A DNA stretch of 12,844 bases. Origin: an uncultured Oscillospiraceae bacterium (GTDB taxonomy: Bacteria; Bacillota; Clostridia; Oscillospirales; Oscillospiraceae). The notes under the pieces are model-generated. The model worked only from the letters and a program-made list of their open reading frames with translations, had not been told where the DNA came from and made no database searches. The translations under genes and the position numbers were made by a program. Of this stretch, positions 7,097-12,844 are shown piece after piece (the stretch's first letter is position 1; the number at the start of each line of letters is the position of its first letter). Where the stretch lies: positions 1-12,844 of the forward strand of contig CAKUHJ010000044.1 in assembly GCA_934655935.1 (NCBI GenBank). The letters are read 5' to 3'.

Positions 7097-7891
7097 ATGC
7101 TCCTTGCAATCGACATCGGCAATACAAACGTGGTGCTTGGCTGCTTTGAGGGGGAGAAGCTGCGCGTGGAGGCGCGGCTGGCGACGGATCTGCTCAAAAC
7201 CTCAGACCAGTACTGGCTGGACATCAAGAACATCCTGTCCCTGTATCAGGTGGAGCGTTCCCAGATTGAGGGGACGATTATCTCCTCGGTGGTGCCGCCG
7301 GTGCTCAATTCCTGCAAAACCGCCGTGCAGAAGCTGACCGGAAGGACGCCGATGATCGTCGGCCCCGGCATCAGGACGGGGCTGAACATCCACATGGAAA
7401 ATCCGAATCAGGTCGGCAGCGACCTCATCGCCGCTGCGGTGGCCGCAGTGCATCAGTACCCCGCGCCCCTGATCATTGTGGACATGGGGACGGCCACCAC
7501 CATGACGGCCATTGACAAAAACGGCGCCTACGTCGGAGGCTGCATCTGCCCGGGCGTCAAGCTTTCGGCCGAAGCACTCAGCAGCCGCACCGCGCAGCTG
7601 CCGGCCATCAGCGTGGAGCAGCCGCGCCGCGCCATCGGCAAGAACACGGTCGAGGCGATGCGCAGCGGCGTCATGCTGGGCGCGGCGTGCATGCTGGACG
7701 GGATGATCGAGCGGATGGAGCAGGAGCTTGGCGGAAAGGCGACCGTCGTTGCAACGGGCGGCATCGCCCGCTTTGTGCTGCCGATGTGCCGCAGGGAGAT
7801 TCTCTATCAGAGGGACCTTCTTCTGGAGGGGCTGCGGCTTCTGTATGAAAACAACCGCCGGACGCCGGAGGCAGAAGCATGCCGGAAATGA
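7097..7891 (+). CDS. coaX: Type III pantothenate kinase
   Basis: This cytosolic enzyme phosphorylates pantothenate with ATP in the first step of coenzyme A synthesis. It belongs to the ASKHA superfamily and is not feedback-inhibited by CoA. The 264 residues match the family. The phosphate-binding loop is AIDIGNTNVVLG at the N-terminus (D6), the pantothenate/catalytic region includes GIRTGLNI and QVGSDLIAAAVAA (D109), and the second nucleotide motif is DMGTATTMTAID (from D129), followed by GGCICPGVKLS. The ATG has a perfect AGGAGG (7083-7088) at 8 nt spacing. It overlaps the next gene by 13 bp, so the LysA-like protein downstream is probably translated together with it. Residue 110, often Arg in the GxDR motif, is Leu here. 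Confidence 0.96.
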   Translation: MLLAIDIGNTNVVLGCFEGEKLRVEARLATDLLKTSDQYWLDIKNILSLYQVERSQIEGTIISSVVPPVLNSCKTAVQKLTGRTPMIVGPGIRTGLNIHMENPNQVGSDLIAAAVAAVHQYPAPLIIVDMGTATTMTAIDKNGAYVGGCICPGVKLSAEALSSRTAQLPAISVEQPRRAIGKNTVEAMRSGVMLGAACMLDGMIERMEQELGGKATVVATGGIARFVLPMCRREILYQRDLLLEGLRLLYENNRRTPEAEACRK

Positions 7892-9114
7892 CGCTGGAGG
7901 GGCGCTTTGCCGCCGACGGGCTGCTGCAGAGCCTCAGCAGCCGGACGCCGGGCCCGTTCTTTGTTTACAATGAGCGGGGCGTTCGTGAAAGCTGCGCAAG
8001 GCTGCACACGGCGTTTTCGGAATATCCGGCCTTTTCGGCCCTGTTCCCGGTCCGGATGAACCCAAATCCCCAGATTCTGCGCCTGCTGCAGGAAAACGGC
8101 TGCGGCGCGCTGTGCGCGAGCGAGGCGGAGCTTCTGCTGGCGCTTCGGTCCGGCTTTGCGGGCAAGGAAATTGTTTACGCGCCGTTCCTCTCCAGCCCTC
8201 GGGCGGACGCTCTGGTGTGCGAAATAGGCGCGCTCCGGGTGCTGGACGCGCCGTCTGCGCTGCCGGAGCGCCTGCCGGAGCGGGTGCTGCTCCGCTGCCG
8301 CGCGGAAACGGGCGATGCGCGCACTCTGCCGGGGAAGAGCGGCGGCAAGAGCGGCATGACGCAGCCGGAGCTTCGCGCGCTGATTCCTGTCTGCCGGGCA
8401 AGGGGCGCGGAGGAATTCGGCCTCAGCTTTGCCGCAGCCGACTGTGCGTTTGATACGGACGCCCTTGTGACGGCTGTGCGGCTGCTGCTGCGGATGGTGA
8501 AGAATCTGAGCACGCGCACCGGTAAGGGCTTTTTCGCGCTTGCCGTCAGCGGCGGGATTCCGCCCGTGTGCGACGAGCTTTCGCAGCTTGCGCGGCTGCT
8601 TCTGCAGCTGCGGCATGAATTTCCCTGCGCGCCGGACCGGCTGATGCTCGCGCCCGGCCGCTTTCTGATGGAGCAGAACGGAATTCTGGTCGGGCATGTG
8701 CTGGCCGTCAAGGAGCTGGCAAGGACGAGCCTTCTGACGGACCTCTCGGCCGCGCAGCTGCTCAGGCCCATGCTTGTGGCCTCCAGGCACCGTGTGTATG
8801 CGCCGGGAAAGACCGCCTCGCGCGGGCAGTTCCTCTGCGATATCTACGGCACGTTTCCGACCGGCGCGGACCGGCTCGCGCAGCGCTGCCCGCTGCCGGA
8901 GCTCTCGGCAGGAGACCTGATTGTCCTGGAGCAGACGGGCGCGGACGCGGCCTCGCTTTCCAGCGCCTATGCAGGCGCGCTTCCGTGCGCGGAGTATCTT
9001 CTTTGTGCGGACGGCTCCGTGCAGAAGATTGCCGGGGCCTGGGACGCGGAGCGATGGCTTTCCGTGTTTGCGCAGGACTGCTGCGAGCAGGTTCTGCCGC
9101 CGCAGAAGCCCTGA
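7879..9114 (+). CDS. LysA-like (DAP/ornithine decarboxylase fold III) protein lacking the PLP lysine
   Basis: The 411-residue product has the layout of diaminopimelate decarboxylase: an N-terminal TPLYVYD-like segment (TPGPFFVYNERGV, 23-35), a TIM-barrel region and a C-terminal beta domain. Several landmarks survive: NPNPQILRLLQENGCGALCA (61-80), APGRFLMEQNGILVGHVLAVKE (from 258; LysA EPGR), C320 in FLCD (LysA CESGD), and ASLSSAYAG (LysA GAYGASMSSNYN). The catalytic positions do not. The lysine that forms the Schiff base in A(V/L)KAN is Arg59 (PVRMNPNP), the HxHxGS motif reads GLSFAAAD (181-188), and the GGG loop is SGG (224-226). It should not hold PLP covalently, so I read it as a pseudoenzyme with a regulatory or binding role, not as lysA. 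ATG 7879 is chosen because GGAGG (7867-7871) is 7 nt upstream. It overlaps coaX. The reading frame is long and intact, so decay of a pseudogene is unlikely. Confidence 0.82.
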   Translation: MPEMTLEGRFAADGLLQSLSSRTPGPFFVYNERGVRESCARLHTAFSEYPAFSALFPVRMNPNPQILRLLQENGCGALCASEAELLLALRSGFAGKEIVYAPFLSSPRADALVCEIGALRVLDAPSALPERLPERVLLRCRAETGDARTLPGKSGGKSGMTQPELRALIPVCRARGAEEFGLSFAAADCAFDTDALVTAVRLLLRMVKNLSTRTGKGFFALAVSGGIPPVCDELSQLARLLLQLRHEFPCAPDRLMLAPGRFLMEQNGILVGHVLAVKELARTSLLTDLSAAQLLRPMLVASRHRVYAPGKTASRGQFLCDIYGTFPTGADRLAQRCPLPELSAGDLIVLEQTGADAASLSSAYAGALPCAEYLLCADGSVQKIAGAWDAERWLSVFAQDCCEQVLPPQKP

Positions 9115-9119
9115 AGCCC

Positions 9120-9317
9120 TCAGCGGCACCCCAGGGCAAGGATCACGCAGGCAAGAAAGCCCGCGCCGATCATCAGCGTGGCGGCGGCCTCGGCAAGGCT
9201 TGTGAGCCTTGCGCAGAAGCGGAGCGTACGGTAAAGGCCGGCGCGCTTTTTCTGGTGGACTGCGCGGTCAAAGGCAGGGCTCTGCCGGCGAAGAAAAATC
9301 ACATTGTTCTGTGCCAT
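9120..9317 (-). CDS. Small single-pass membrane protein, unknown function
   Basis: This 65-aa product has a basic N-terminal half (MAQNNVIFLRRQ, then QKKRAG) and one C-terminal hydrophobic segment at about residues 44-62 ending LALGCR. It is probably a small inner-membrane protein with its N-terminus inside. A strong AAAGGAGG (9324-9331 on the opposite strand) stands a few nt before the ATG, which marks this as the real start rather than an upstream in-frame ATG. The gene is divergent from the alpha/beta hydrolase gene, and a 14-bp repeat shared with that gene lies just upstream of the ribosome site. The stop is 5 bp from the stop of the opposing LysA-like gene. I do not recognise the family. 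Confidence 0.72.
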   Translation of the reverse strand: MAQNNVIFLRRQSPAFDRAVHQKKRAGLYRTLRFCARLTSLAEAAATLMIGAGFLACVILALGCR

Positions 9318-9335
9318 AGAATATGCCTCCTTTTG

Positions 9336-9349
9336 TTCTGACACACAGA
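9336..9349. repeat. 14-bp direct repeat, copy 1 (operator-like)
   Basis: TTCTGACACACAGA, identical to the copy at 9393-9406. The core TCTG-ACACA-CAGA is an inverted repeat. This copy lies 4 nt upstream of the ribosome site of the 65-aa membrane protein gene. It also borders a weak -10-like TATGCT (9349-9354, minus strand) and covers the -35 position that would go with the plus-strand TACAAT (9367-9372). The arrangement suits a repressor operator, but no regulator is identified. Confidence 0.6.
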
Positions 9350-9392
9350 GCATACAGGAAAGCGTGTACAATAAATCGGACATATTTGCGTC

Positions 9393-9406
9393 TTCTGACA
9401 CACAGA
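9393..9406. repeat. 14-bp direct repeat, copy 2 (operator-like)
   Basis: TTCTGACACACAGA, an exact copy of 9336-9349, offset by 57 bp in the same orientation. Here the palindrome extends to TTCTG-ACACA-CAGAA. It overlaps the ribosome site (AGAAAGG, 9404-9410) of the hydrolase gene. It could act as a DNA operator downstream of the promoter, or as a short RNA hairpin that masks the ribosome site. Confidence 0.6.
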
Positions 9407-9419
9407 AAGGATGAAAAGC

Positions 9420-10328
9420 ATGCGTGAATTTTATCTGACCTCGGCAGGCGGCGGCGCGCTGCACTGCGGCCTCTGGGAGCCGGAGGGCGAGGCAAGGGCG
9501 GTCGTGCAGCTGGTGCACGGCATCGCCGAGCACATCGGCCGCTACGACGAATTTGCAAGCTTCCTGGCTGCCAACGGCTATCTGGTGGCGGCGGAGGATC
9601 ATATGGGCCACGGCGGCTCAATCGAAAACGGGCTCAAGGGCTACTTTTCCGGCGGCTGGATGGCGGCGGTCAGCGACGTGAAGACGCTGCATGACCATAT
9701 CCGGAGCGAGCATCCCACGATTCCGTATGTGATTCTCGGCCACAGCATGGGCTCGTTCCTGCTCAGAACCTATCTCTACACCTATCCGGAGGCGCTGGAC
9801 GCGGCGATTCTCTCCGGCACGGGCTGGGAGCGCATTGCCGCGGTGCGCGCGGGGCTGCTTCTGTGCCGCGCGGAGCAGAAGCGCCTGGGCGAGAAGGCGG
9901 TCAGCCCGCTGATTACAAAGCTGATGTTCGGCTCCTATAACAAGGCCTTTGCGCCCGCGCGGACGAAGGACGACTGGATCTGCAGCGATCCGGCCGTGGT
10001 GGACGCCTATGCGGCGGACGAGCTGTGCGGCTTTGACCCGACGGTGGGCCTTGCCCGCGAGCTTCTGACGGGCGTGCAGATGAACGAGGAGACCTCAAAT
10101 CTGCAGAAGATGAACAAGCTGCTGCCGGTGCTGTTTGTCTCGGGCATGCAGGACCCGGTCGGCGGAATGGGCCGGGGCGTCCTCCGCTGCATCGACGCGT
10201 TCAAGCGCAGCGGCATGAAGAAAATCACCATCAAGCTCTATCCGAACGGCCGCCATGAGATGCTCAACGAGGTCAACCACACGGAGGTTTTCCGGGAGAT
10301 TCTGGGCTGGCTCGGCCAGAATGCGTGA
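9420..10328 (+). CDS. Alpha/beta hydrolase, monoacylglycerol lipase/lysophospholipase type
   Basis: This serine hydrolase of the Hydrolase_4 group (PldB/monoglyceride-lipase-like) probably cleaves lysophospholipids or monoacylglycerols, though the true substrate cannot be told. The 302 residues include the oxyanion motif VHGIAEHIGRYDEFA, the nucleophile elbow GHSMG with Ser109, Asp245 in SGMQDPVGG and His279 in NGRHEMLNE, so the catalytic triad is complete. DHMGHGGS near residue 60 is also typical. No signal peptide or lipobox is present, so it is cytoplasmic. ATG 9420 is preferred over ATG 9411 because AGAAAGG (9404-9410) is 9 nt before it. A TACAAT (9367-9372) upstream may be the -10 box. 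The gene diverges from the 65-aa membrane protein gene and shares the 14-bp repeat with it. It is followed directly by the promoter of the next gene. Confidence 0.9.
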   Translation: MREFYLTSAGGGALHCGLWEPEGEARAVVQLVHGIAEHIGRYDEFASFLAANGYLVAAEDHMGHGGSIENGLKGYFSGGWMAAVSDVKTLHDHIRSEHPTIPYVILGHSMGSFLLRTYLYTYPEALDAAILSGTGWERIAAVRAGLLLCRAEQKRLGEKAVSPLITKLMFGSYNKAFAPARTKDDWICSDPAVVDAYAADELCGFDPTVGLARELLTGVQMNEETSNLQKMNKLLPVLFVSGMQDPVGGMGRGVLRCIDAFKRSGMKKITIKLYPNGRHEMLNEVNHTEVFREILGWLGQNA

Positions 10329-10333
10329 AAAGG

Positions 10334-10362
10334 TTGCAATTTGTAATCTTTTGTGCTATGAT
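10334..10362 (+). promoter_or_regulatory. Sigma-A-type promoter of the SLH-lysozyme gene
   Basis: TTGCAA (10334-10339) and TATGAT (10357-10362) are spaced by 17 nt, beginning 6 bp after the hydrolase stop codon. The TTG start codon lies 26 nt past the -10 box, with AGGAG (10376-10380) between. Confidence 0.78.
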
Positions 10363-10388
10363 ACGGAAAAACGAGAGGAGCAAGGCCA

Positions 10389-11786
10389 TTGAAGAAACGA
10401 ATCCTGGCAGCCATCCTGGCCTTTGCCTGCAGCTTCACCGCATTCTGTCTTCCTGCGCTGGCGCAGGAGGGGGATTATGAAATCAGCACCTGGACCGACG
10501 ACGACACGACGCAGGCAGAGCCGGAGCAGCCCGCGGACGAGCCGGTCTATCCGGACGTTCTGCCGGCGGACTGGTTTTATGACGACGTTCTGGCCCTGGC
10601 GGAGGCCAAGGTAATCTCCGGCTTCCCGGACGGAACCTTCCGCCCGCAGGAAACGGTGACGACCGGTCAGGCGCTCAAGATGATTCTGCTGGCCGCGGGC
10701 TATGACGAGCCTCCGGCGGCCAGCTCCCACTGGGCGCGCGGCTATCTGGACTTTGCCATTGAGCAGGGCTTTCTGACCCGCTTTGTGGACATTACGGACC
10801 TGGACGTCGGCATCACCCGCGCGCTGGTTGCAAAGCTGGCTGCGCAGGCGCTCGGCCTTTCCTACACCGGCGAGGACCGGCCCTTTACCGACACGGACGA
10901 CGCTTATGCAGCCGCCCTGCAGGCGGCCGGAATTGTCGGCGGTTACCCGGACGGCAGCTTTGGCCCGCAGAAAATGCTGACCCGCGCGGAGCTTTCGGCC
11001 ATCGTACATAGAATCCTGACCTACCGGAACCAGGCGGAGCAGCCGGACGATTCCGGAAACGACGTGCCGGCGGAGGATTTTACGCTCCGTACCACGCAGG
11101 AGGGCGTCCGCTTCATTCAGGATTATGAAAGCTTCACGCCCTATGCCTACTGGGATTACGCGCAGTATTCCATCGGCTACGGCTCGCGCTGCGGGAAGGA
11201 CGAATATCCGGACGGCATTACGCAGGAGGAGGCCGTGCAGCTGATGCGCAGGCATATCCACACGATCGAGACGGAGCTGGACCCCTATCTGGAGAAAAAC
11301 GACGTCCGCCTCAGCGACGCCCAGTATGACGCGCTGATTTCGCTCTGCTACAACATCGGCACAAGCTGGCTGCGCGCAAGCCGCCTGTCCACGCTTCTGA
11401 AGTCCGGCGATTACACCCACAACGAATTTGCCAGCGCCATGGGCGTCTGGTGCCATGTCACGCAGAACGGAGAGGCAAAAATTCTGCCGGGTCTCATCAA
11501 GCGGCGCATCATGGAAATCCGTCTGTTCCTCTACGAGGACTATCAGGGCAATGCCTCCAACGAGTTCTATTACCTGATTTTTGACGCCACGGACGGCAGC
11601 TTGAGCGTCGACGTGGCCGTCTACGAGGACGGCAGCTATTACGATCCGCTGTTTGAGCCGGAGGATGACGAGCTGATTTTTGACGGCTGGTTTACAGAGG
11701 ACGGAAGCCTCATCGACGGCGACACCCGCGCGCGAGAGAGCCTGACGGTTTACGCCCGCTGGACAGAGGCGGAGACGGACTGGTAA
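10389..11786 (+). CDS. Secreted SLH-domain GH24 lysozyme with Listeria-Bacteroides repeat
   Basis: The 465-residue product is an envelope-anchored predicted muramidase. A signal peptide spans about 1-25 (KKRILAAILAFACSF, cleavage after ALA). Three SLH domains follow at about 53-100, 110-160 and 170-217; two carry the GFPDGTFRPQ / GYPDGSFGPQ signature that binds secondary wall polymers. Residues of about 233-385 are a T4-type lysozyme domain. Glu247 (DYESF) and Asp256 (YAYWDYA) match T4 Glu11 and Asp20 with the same spacing, and the T4 Thr26 position is Ser261 in YSIGYG. QYDALISLCYNIG and GLIKRRIMEIRLF complete the fold. A C-terminal Flg_new/InlB-type repeat ends FDGWFTEDGSL...LTVYARW. The start is TTG with AGGAG 8 nt upstream. 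It acts outside the cell, probably in wall remodelling. A phage origin of the GH24 part is possible, but no other phage gene is near. Confidence 0.9.
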   Translation: MKKRILAAILAFACSFTAFCLPALAQEGDYEISTWTDDDTTQAEPEQPADEPVYPDVLPADWFYDDVLALAEAKVISGFPDGTFRPQETVTTGQALKMILLAAGYDEPPAASSHWARGYLDFAIEQGFLTRFVDITDLDVGITRALVAKLAAQALGLSYTGEDRPFTDTDDAYAAALQAAGIVGGYPDGSFGPQKMLTRAELSAIVHRILTYRNQAEQPDDSGNDVPAEDFTLRTTQEGVRFIQDYESFTPYAYWDYAQYSIGYGSRCGKDEYPDGITQEEAVQLMRRHIHTIETELDPYLEKNDVRLSDAQYDALISLCYNIGTSWLRASRLSTLLKSGDYTHNEFASAMGVWCHVTQNGEAKILPGLIKRRIMEIRLFLYEDYQGNASNEFYYLIFDATDGSLSVDVAVYEDGSYYDPLFEPEDDELIFDGWFTEDGSLIDGDTRARESLTVYARWTEAETDW

Positions 11787-11812
11787 AGGTCCGCTTTATT
11801 GGACATATGGAA

Positions 11813-11821
11813 TGGTATACT
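11813..11821 (+). promoter_or_regulatory. Extended -10 promoter for the small-peptide/ArsC-like unit
   Basis: TGGTATACT is a TGn extended -10 element with a five-of-six -10 box (TATACT, 11816-11821). No good -35 box is present at 16-18 nt. It lies about 30 nt before the 37-aa ORF start. Confidence 0.5.
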
Positions 11822-11851
11822 CATCGCAGAAAACCGAAAGGGGAATGCGCG

Positions 11852-11965
11852 ATGGAATACCGGCTTCGCTATGTTCAGGGACATGTGGAGGTTTATACCG
11901 CGGCAGGCCGCTTCCTGTTCTCCGCCGATACGGAGGCAGAGGCCTGGGCTGCGCTGGAGGATTGA
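11852..11965 (+). CDS. 37-aa peptide of unknown function, coupled to ArsC-like gene
   Basis: This short ORF begins ATG-GAA-TAC and encodes 37 residues, starting MEYRLRYVQGHVEVYTAAGR and ending EAWAALED. AGGGG (11839-11843) sits 8 nt ahead of the ATG, and a likely extended -10 promoter precedes it. The stop TGA is directly followed by the ATG of the next gene with no base between, and that gene's GGAGG lies inside this ORF, so translation of the pair is coupled. The pattern of alternating residues (YRLRYVQGHVEVYTAAGRFLFSAD written in two strands) suggests a small beta-hairpin followed by a helix. Composition matches the neighbouring coding DNA. It may be a true microprotein or a leader ORF; I favour a protein because the sequence looks folded. 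Confidence 0.65.
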   Translation: MEYRLRYVQGHVEVYTAAGRFLFSADTEAEAWAALED

Positions 11966-12307
11966 ATGAACATTCAGATTTTCGGAAAATCCAAGTGCTT
12001 TGACACGAAAAAGGCGGAACGCTGGTTCAAGGAACGGCGGATTGCATTCCAGAGCGTGGATCTGGTGAAATACGGCATGTCCGGCGGCGAGTTTGACAGC
12101 GTCCTGCGCGCGGTCGGCGGGGTGGACCGGCTGATCGACTGGGACGCAAAATCGCCTGCAATCGATCTGCTCCGCTATACGGACGATATCCGGAACAAGG
12201 AGGACCGCCTTTTTGACGATCCGCGGCTGATGAAAACGCCGGTCGTCCGGAACGGAAAGCAGGCGACCGTGGGCTATTGCCCCGAGATCTGGGAAACCTG
12301 GAAATAG
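11966..12307 (+). CDS. ArsC/Spx-family thioredoxin-fold protein
   Basis: The 113-residue product belongs to the arsenate reductase-like (ArsC/YffB/Spx) thioredoxin-fold family. It begins with a beta strand (NIQIFGKSKC) and has one cysteine at the active-site position, C11, in the motif CFDT, plus a second cysteine late (GYCPE). The C-terminal LMKTPVVRNGKQATVGYC holds the conserved cis-Pro and the strand typical of the family. It lacks the CxxC of classical Spx, so RNA polymerase control is less likely than a reductase or thiol role, but the substrate is open. GGAGG (11956-11960) in the preceding ORF is 5 nt from its ATG. A strong terminator follows 22 bp after the stop. Confidence 0.85.
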   Translation: MNIQIFGKSKCFDTKKAERWFKERRIAFQSVDLVKYGMSGGEFDSVLRAVGGVDRLIDWDAKSPAIDLLRYTDDIRNKEDRLFDDPRLMKTPVVRNGKQATVGYCPEIWETWK

Positions 12308-12329
12308 GAAAGACTATTTCAACACGCTG

Positions 12330-12371
12330 ACGGCCGTCCGGCATCCGCCGGACGGCCGTATACGTTATTTT
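12330..12371 (+). terminator. Rho-independent terminator after the ArsC-like gene
   Basis: A perfect 13-bp stem (12330-12342 with 12347-12359) with a 4-nt loop is followed by ATACGTTATTTTT. The T-run begins about 5 nt past the stem and overlaps the stop codon of the opposing gene. It ends the plus-strand unit and may also form in the minus-strand transcript, where no T-run follows it. Confidence 0.8.
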
Positions 12372-12607
12372 TCCGGGCGGTTGGGGACGTCTGCGTCCGC
12401 CGCAAGGCCCTGCGCCACGGCGGGGAAGAAATTCTCCGTGTCTGCAGTTGGCTGGATGTTGTACGTTCCGTATTGGTTGACCATGTCAAAGCAGCTTTCC
12501 GCATTTCCGGGGAAATGGTTTGTCATGGGCGTCGGGTCATACGGAAAGGCCGGCACCTCGAGCGTCTGTTGGTGGCTGTTCTGCGGCCTGGTTTTTTTGC
12601 GCTTCAT
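12365..12607 (-). CDS. 80-aa conserved-looking protein of unknown function
   Basis: The product has 80 residues: a basic, Gln-rich start (MKRKKTRPQNSHQQ), then PTPMTNHFPGNAESCFDM and NQYGTYNIQPTADTENFFPA, ending VPNRPEK. It has no signal peptide or membrane segment. The segment FDMVNQYGTYNIQPTADT looks conserved in character, and I recall similar small clostridial proteins, but cannot name a family. The start is well supported by GAGGTGAT (GAGG at 12615-12618 on the opposite strand) 7 nt before the ATG. The gene lies downstream of the terminator of the oxidoreductase gene on the same strand, so it needs its own promoter or read-through; none with a good vegetative consensus is visible between 12608 and 12655. 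Its stop codon lies in the T-run of the opposing terminator. Confidence 0.75.
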   Translation of the reverse strand: MKRKKTRPQNSHQQTLEVPAFPYDPTPMTNHFPGNAESCFDMVNQYGTYNIQPTADTENFFPAVAQGLAADADVPNRPEK

Positions 12608-12630
12608 AAAATCACCTCAGCCCCAGTTTT

Positions 12631-12680
12631 CCCAAAACGAAAGAAAATAAATCAGCGCCCGCCGGTTTCCCGGCGGGCGC
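12631..12680 (-). terminator. Rho-independent terminator of the oxidoreductase gene
   Basis: On the minus strand an 11-bp GC-only stem (12670-12680 with 12655-12665), with a GAAA loop, is followed by TGATTTATTTTCTTTCGTTTT, a T-rich tract. It begins 23 bp past the stop codon of the partial gene at the right edge. Confidence 0.8.
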
Positions 12681-12703
12681 TTGGACTTGGAATCAGGCAG
12701 CGC

Positions 12704-12844
12704 TTACTTGTTGTCGTACATTTCGACGAGCTTCACCAGATGCTCGTAGCGCTCCTTGGCGTTCTCCTCGTTCTTTGCGAACAGAACGGTTGCGCGCTCC
12801 GGGAACTCGCGGGTCAGACGGCTGTAGCGGGCCTCGTTCATCAG
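12704..12844 (-). CDS. Pyruvate:ferredoxin (flavodoxin) oxidoreductase, C-terminus (partial)
   Basis: Only the last 46 codons are in the window; the gene continues to the right. The tail NEARYSRLTREFPERATVLF then AKERYEHLVKLVEMYDNK resembles the helical C-terminus of the single-chain NifJ-type enzyme, in which (Y/R)xxLxRxxPERAxxLF and (A/K)xERYExxxxL recur. The full enzyme would convert pyruvate and CoA to acetyl-CoA and CO2 while reducing ferredoxin, the central step of clostridial fermentation. The identification rests on this short tail; catalytic domains, TPP site and iron-sulphur motifs are outside the window. A clear terminator follows the stop. Confidence 0.72.
   Translation of the reverse strand: MMNEARYSRLTREFPERATVLFAKNEENAKERYEHLVKLVEMYDNK

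Noticed and set aside
7879..9114. Plain annotation as lysA (diaminopimelate decarboxylase)
   Set aside because: The PLP lysine and HxHxGS residues are missing, so the enzymatic name would be misleading.
7807..9129. 440-codon open frame on the minus strand opposite the LysA-like gene
   Set aside because: The translation is Arg/Gln/Ala-rich without recognisable motifs, while the plus strand encodes a LysA-like protein with a good ribosome site and operon overlap.
9318..9611. Upstream in-frame extension of the 65-aa membrane protein gene on the minus strand
   Set aside because: It would cross the divergent regulatory region and the hydrolase gene start; the AAAGGAGG site fixes the start at 9317.
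10356..11456. 366-codon open frame on the minus strand opposite the SLH-lysozyme gene
   Set aside because: It is an antisense shadow of a gene with clear signal peptide, SLH and GH24 motifs.
11799..11821. TTGGAC-TATACT as a conventional promoter pair
   Set aside because: The spacer would be only 11 nt; the extended -10 reading is more plausible.

Overview
The window looks like chromosomal DNA of a GC-rich, spore-former-type member of the Clostridia, most plausibly an Oscillospiraceae/Ruminococcaceae-type gut anaerobe. This rests on strong AGGAGG-type ribosome binding sites, frequent GTG/TTG starts, a class III pantothenate kinase, an SLH-domain surface protein, the C-terminus of a probable pyruvate:ferredoxin oxidoreductase, and small proteins of clostridial type. 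The genus cannot be fixed from the sequence alone. I see no tRNA, rRNA, CRISPR array, insertion sequence or phage gene.

Layout, left to right. gltX (glutamyl-tRNA synthetase, minus strand) diverges from trpS (tryptophanyl-tRNA synthetase) across about 125 bp that holds two well-formed sigma-A promoters with -35 boxes 7 bp apart. trpS leads a compact plus-strand unit. It is followed by a TagO/WecA-type undecaprenyl-phosphate GlcNAc-1-phosphate transferase, a UDP-GlcNAc 2-epimerase (these two overlap by 8 bp, and their products fit the start of teichoic-acid or wall-glycopolymer synthesis), and a membrane-anchored extracytoplasmic protein of unknown function. Head-on to these, on the minus strand (5733-6581), is a cassette of three very small proteins with Pro/Ala-rich or helical sequences.

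The plus strand resumes with a YfcE-like metallophosphoesterase, coaX (type III pantothenate kinase) and a striking LysA-like protein. The latter keeps the diaminopimelate decarboxylase scaffold, but the PLP-binding lysine position holds Arg and the HxHxGS motif is gone. A 65-aa membrane protein on the minus strand diverges from an alpha/beta hydrolase of the monoacylglycerol lipase/lysophospholipase type. Two perfect 14-bp copies of a partly palindromic sequence lie just upstream of the two ribosome binding sites, which suggests shared control.

Next comes a secreted protein with three SLH domains, a GH24 (T4-type) lysozyme domain and a C-terminal Listeria-Bacteroides repeat, read from its own good promoter and a TTG start. 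A 37-aa peptide gene abuts an ArsC/Spx-like thioredoxin-fold gene, which ends at a strong terminator. On the minus strand at the right edge are an 80-aa conserved-looking small protein and the last 46 codons of the pyruvate:ferredoxin oxidoreductase gene with its terminator.

The best leads are the LysA-like pseudoenzyme next to coaX, the duplicated operator-like site, the three-gene small-protein cassette, and the SLH-lysozyme architecture.
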